The position numbers were made by a program, and so were the translations under genes. A model generated the notes under the pieces. It was given only the letters and a program-made list of their open reading frames with translations, was not told the DNA's origin and did not search any database. Of a stretch of 64,000 nucleotides of DNA, positions 63,169 through 64,000 are shown piece by piece. The first letter of the stretch is position 1. Every line of letters starts with the position of its first letter. The DNA comes from Bacteroidales bacterium UBA6445 (GTDB lineage Bacteria; Bacteroidota; Bacteroidia; Bacteroidales; UBA932), in assembly GCA_002439585.1 (NCBI GenBank), contig DJOF01000018.1:83415-147414 (forward strand), given 5' to 3'.

Positions 63169-64000
63169 ATTGGGATTCTTTTATTTGGTTCGCAATGGCA
63201 GCTTCGCTGTTTTGGATTTCGGGGGCAGTGGCATCTTTGAAAGCCAAACGGCTCGTCTTGCCGCTGCTGCTTACTGGGATAGGTATCAAGATATTCTTAA
63301 CGTTTATATTCGGAATTTGGGTCACGCTAGGCTACCCTCCGCTTCGCACGATGGGGGAGACCCGCCTGTGGTTCAGTGTCTTCCTGTCGCTGATAGGTTG
63401 CGTTGTCTATCTTCGTTGGCGCTATCGTTGGATTTTGCCGTTCTCTTGCTTGATGTCTGTCGTCTTCGTCTGTATCAATGTCTTCAAGCCAGAGATCCAC
63501 ACCGAGGAACTTATGCCGGCTCTTCGGAGTCCGTGGTTCGTCCCACATGTTATCGTCTATATGTTTGCTTACGCCGTGATGGGCGTCGCGTCAATCCTCG
63601 CTGTAAGAATCCTTTGGCTTTTTCGAAAATCGGTTTTGGATCGCATTCCCACGATTGTCTGCTCGGATTCATCGGCCACAAAGTCTGCCAATGAGACTAT
63701 CAGTGCGCATCCGTTATCGATTCAGTCGGATATAGAGACTGCTGATCGACTCCGAACGCTTGAAACCGACCTTCGTCTCTGCGATATCCTTGTCCGCATT
63801 GGATGGGGTTTTCTCACGATGGGTATCGTAATGGGGGCTCTATGGGCCAAGCAAGCCTGGGGTGACTATTGGACCTGGGATCCGAAAGAGGTTTGGGCCG
63901 CTGCCACTTGGCTTAGCTATCTTCTTTACCTGCACCTGCGCCAAGGACAAGGTTCTGTTCTGTCTTCAGGCATGTCGGCCGATTCATCCGCCCACTCTTC
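63165..64000 (+). CDS. ccsA: CcsA-type cytochrome c assembly protein, 3' end beyond window
   Basis: The frame is open from the ATG at 63165 to the window edge (278 codons, no stop). Several membrane helices and the heme-binding tryptophan-rich WWD-type motif WGDYWTWDPKEVWAAATW near residue 230 identify CcsA/CcmF-type heme handling. With ResB it attaches heme to CxxCH motifs outside the inner membrane (system II). An atypical Ser/Asp-rich insertion lies at about 155-200. It presumably serves the tetraheme cytochrome encoded at the start of the same operon. Confidence 0.9.
   Translation, partial: MNWDSFIWFAMAASLFWISGAVASLKAKRLVLPLLLTGIGIKIFLTFIFGIWVTLGYPPLRTMGETRLWFSVFLSLIGCVVYLRWRYRWILPFSCLMSVVFVCINVFKPEIHTEELMPALRSPWFVPHVIVYMFAYAVMGVASILAVRILWLFRKSVLDRIPTIVCSDSSATKSANETISAHPLSIQSDIETADRLRTLETDLRLCDILVRIGWGFLTMGIVMGALWAKQAWGDYWTWDPKEVWAAATWLSYLLYLHLRQGQGSVLSSGMSADSSAHS

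Overview
The window reads as a chromosome segment of an uncultured-type Bacteroidales (Bacteroidota), probably gut-associated. Several signs agree: many upstream regions carry the Bacteroidota housekeeping promoter (TTTG, about 19 nt, TAnnTTTG); the Rnf operon has the order rseC-rnfBCDGEA; there are Bacteroidota-typical families (DUF4837 lipoprotein, DUF3108, ExbB with two ExbD); and the CRISPR locus is type II-C. Genus-level placement is not possible from the sequence alone.

Layout. 1-5.5 kb: 5' part of an initiator tRNA, a 22-bp tandem repeat, then on the minus strand alaS followed by one long ORF that fuses an LptF/LptG-type permease to methionyl-tRNA formyltransferase. 5.6-17.6 kb: a long plus-strand gene train with two M23 peptidases, a MerR regulator, Nif3, a zinc-ribbon coiled-coil protein, DnaB, a DUF3108 protein, RseC and the complete Rnf ion-pumping ferredoxin:NAD+ oxidoreductase. 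17.6-26.2 kb: an outer-membrane protein, a minus-strand operon (ruvX, def, phosphohexomutase, M23-LysM) and a plus-strand operon (M23, dxr, rseP), then a DUF4837 lipoprotein. 26.2-26.8 kb: a tRNA-Glu / rpsT / tRNA-Pro unit with a strong promoter and terminator.

26.8-35.9 kb is the accessory region. It holds a type II-C CRISPR-Cas9 locus (cas9-cas1-cas2 on the minus strand, a 4-repeat array read on the plus strand, and a divergent tracrRNA upstream of cas9 with a consensus promoter and a terminator hairpin). A single degenerate CRISPR repeat lies 2.3 kb away from the array. A decayed IS4-like transposase, a truncated LMW phosphatase and an AAA/DUF4143 ATPase sit between them. An unrecognised 167-aa ORF and a degenerate stretch lie on the other side of the tracrRNA.

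35.9-56 kb is mostly core: serine dehydratase, rubrerythrin, a glucosaminidase and MltG (cell wall), grpE-dnaJ, rplS, tRNA-Arg, a GlpT-like transporter with a metallophosphoesterase, ABC-F, TrkA, a GT2 glycosyltransferase, SlyD, the ExbB/ExbD energy-transduction cluster, asparaginase and TatD. 56-64 kb: a sialate O-acetylesterase, then a compact operon behind a consensus promoter and a minisatellite. That operon encodes a membrane-anchored tetraheme cytochrome fused to a SUMF1-like domain, a Tat-exported Gfo/Idh/MocA oxidoreductase, a Tat-exported TIM-barrel sugar isomerase/epimerase, and the ResB/CcsA heme-attachment pair. My inference is that it forms a periplasmic sugar-redox module wired to a cytochrome; this and the CRISPR locus are the most interesting parts of the window.
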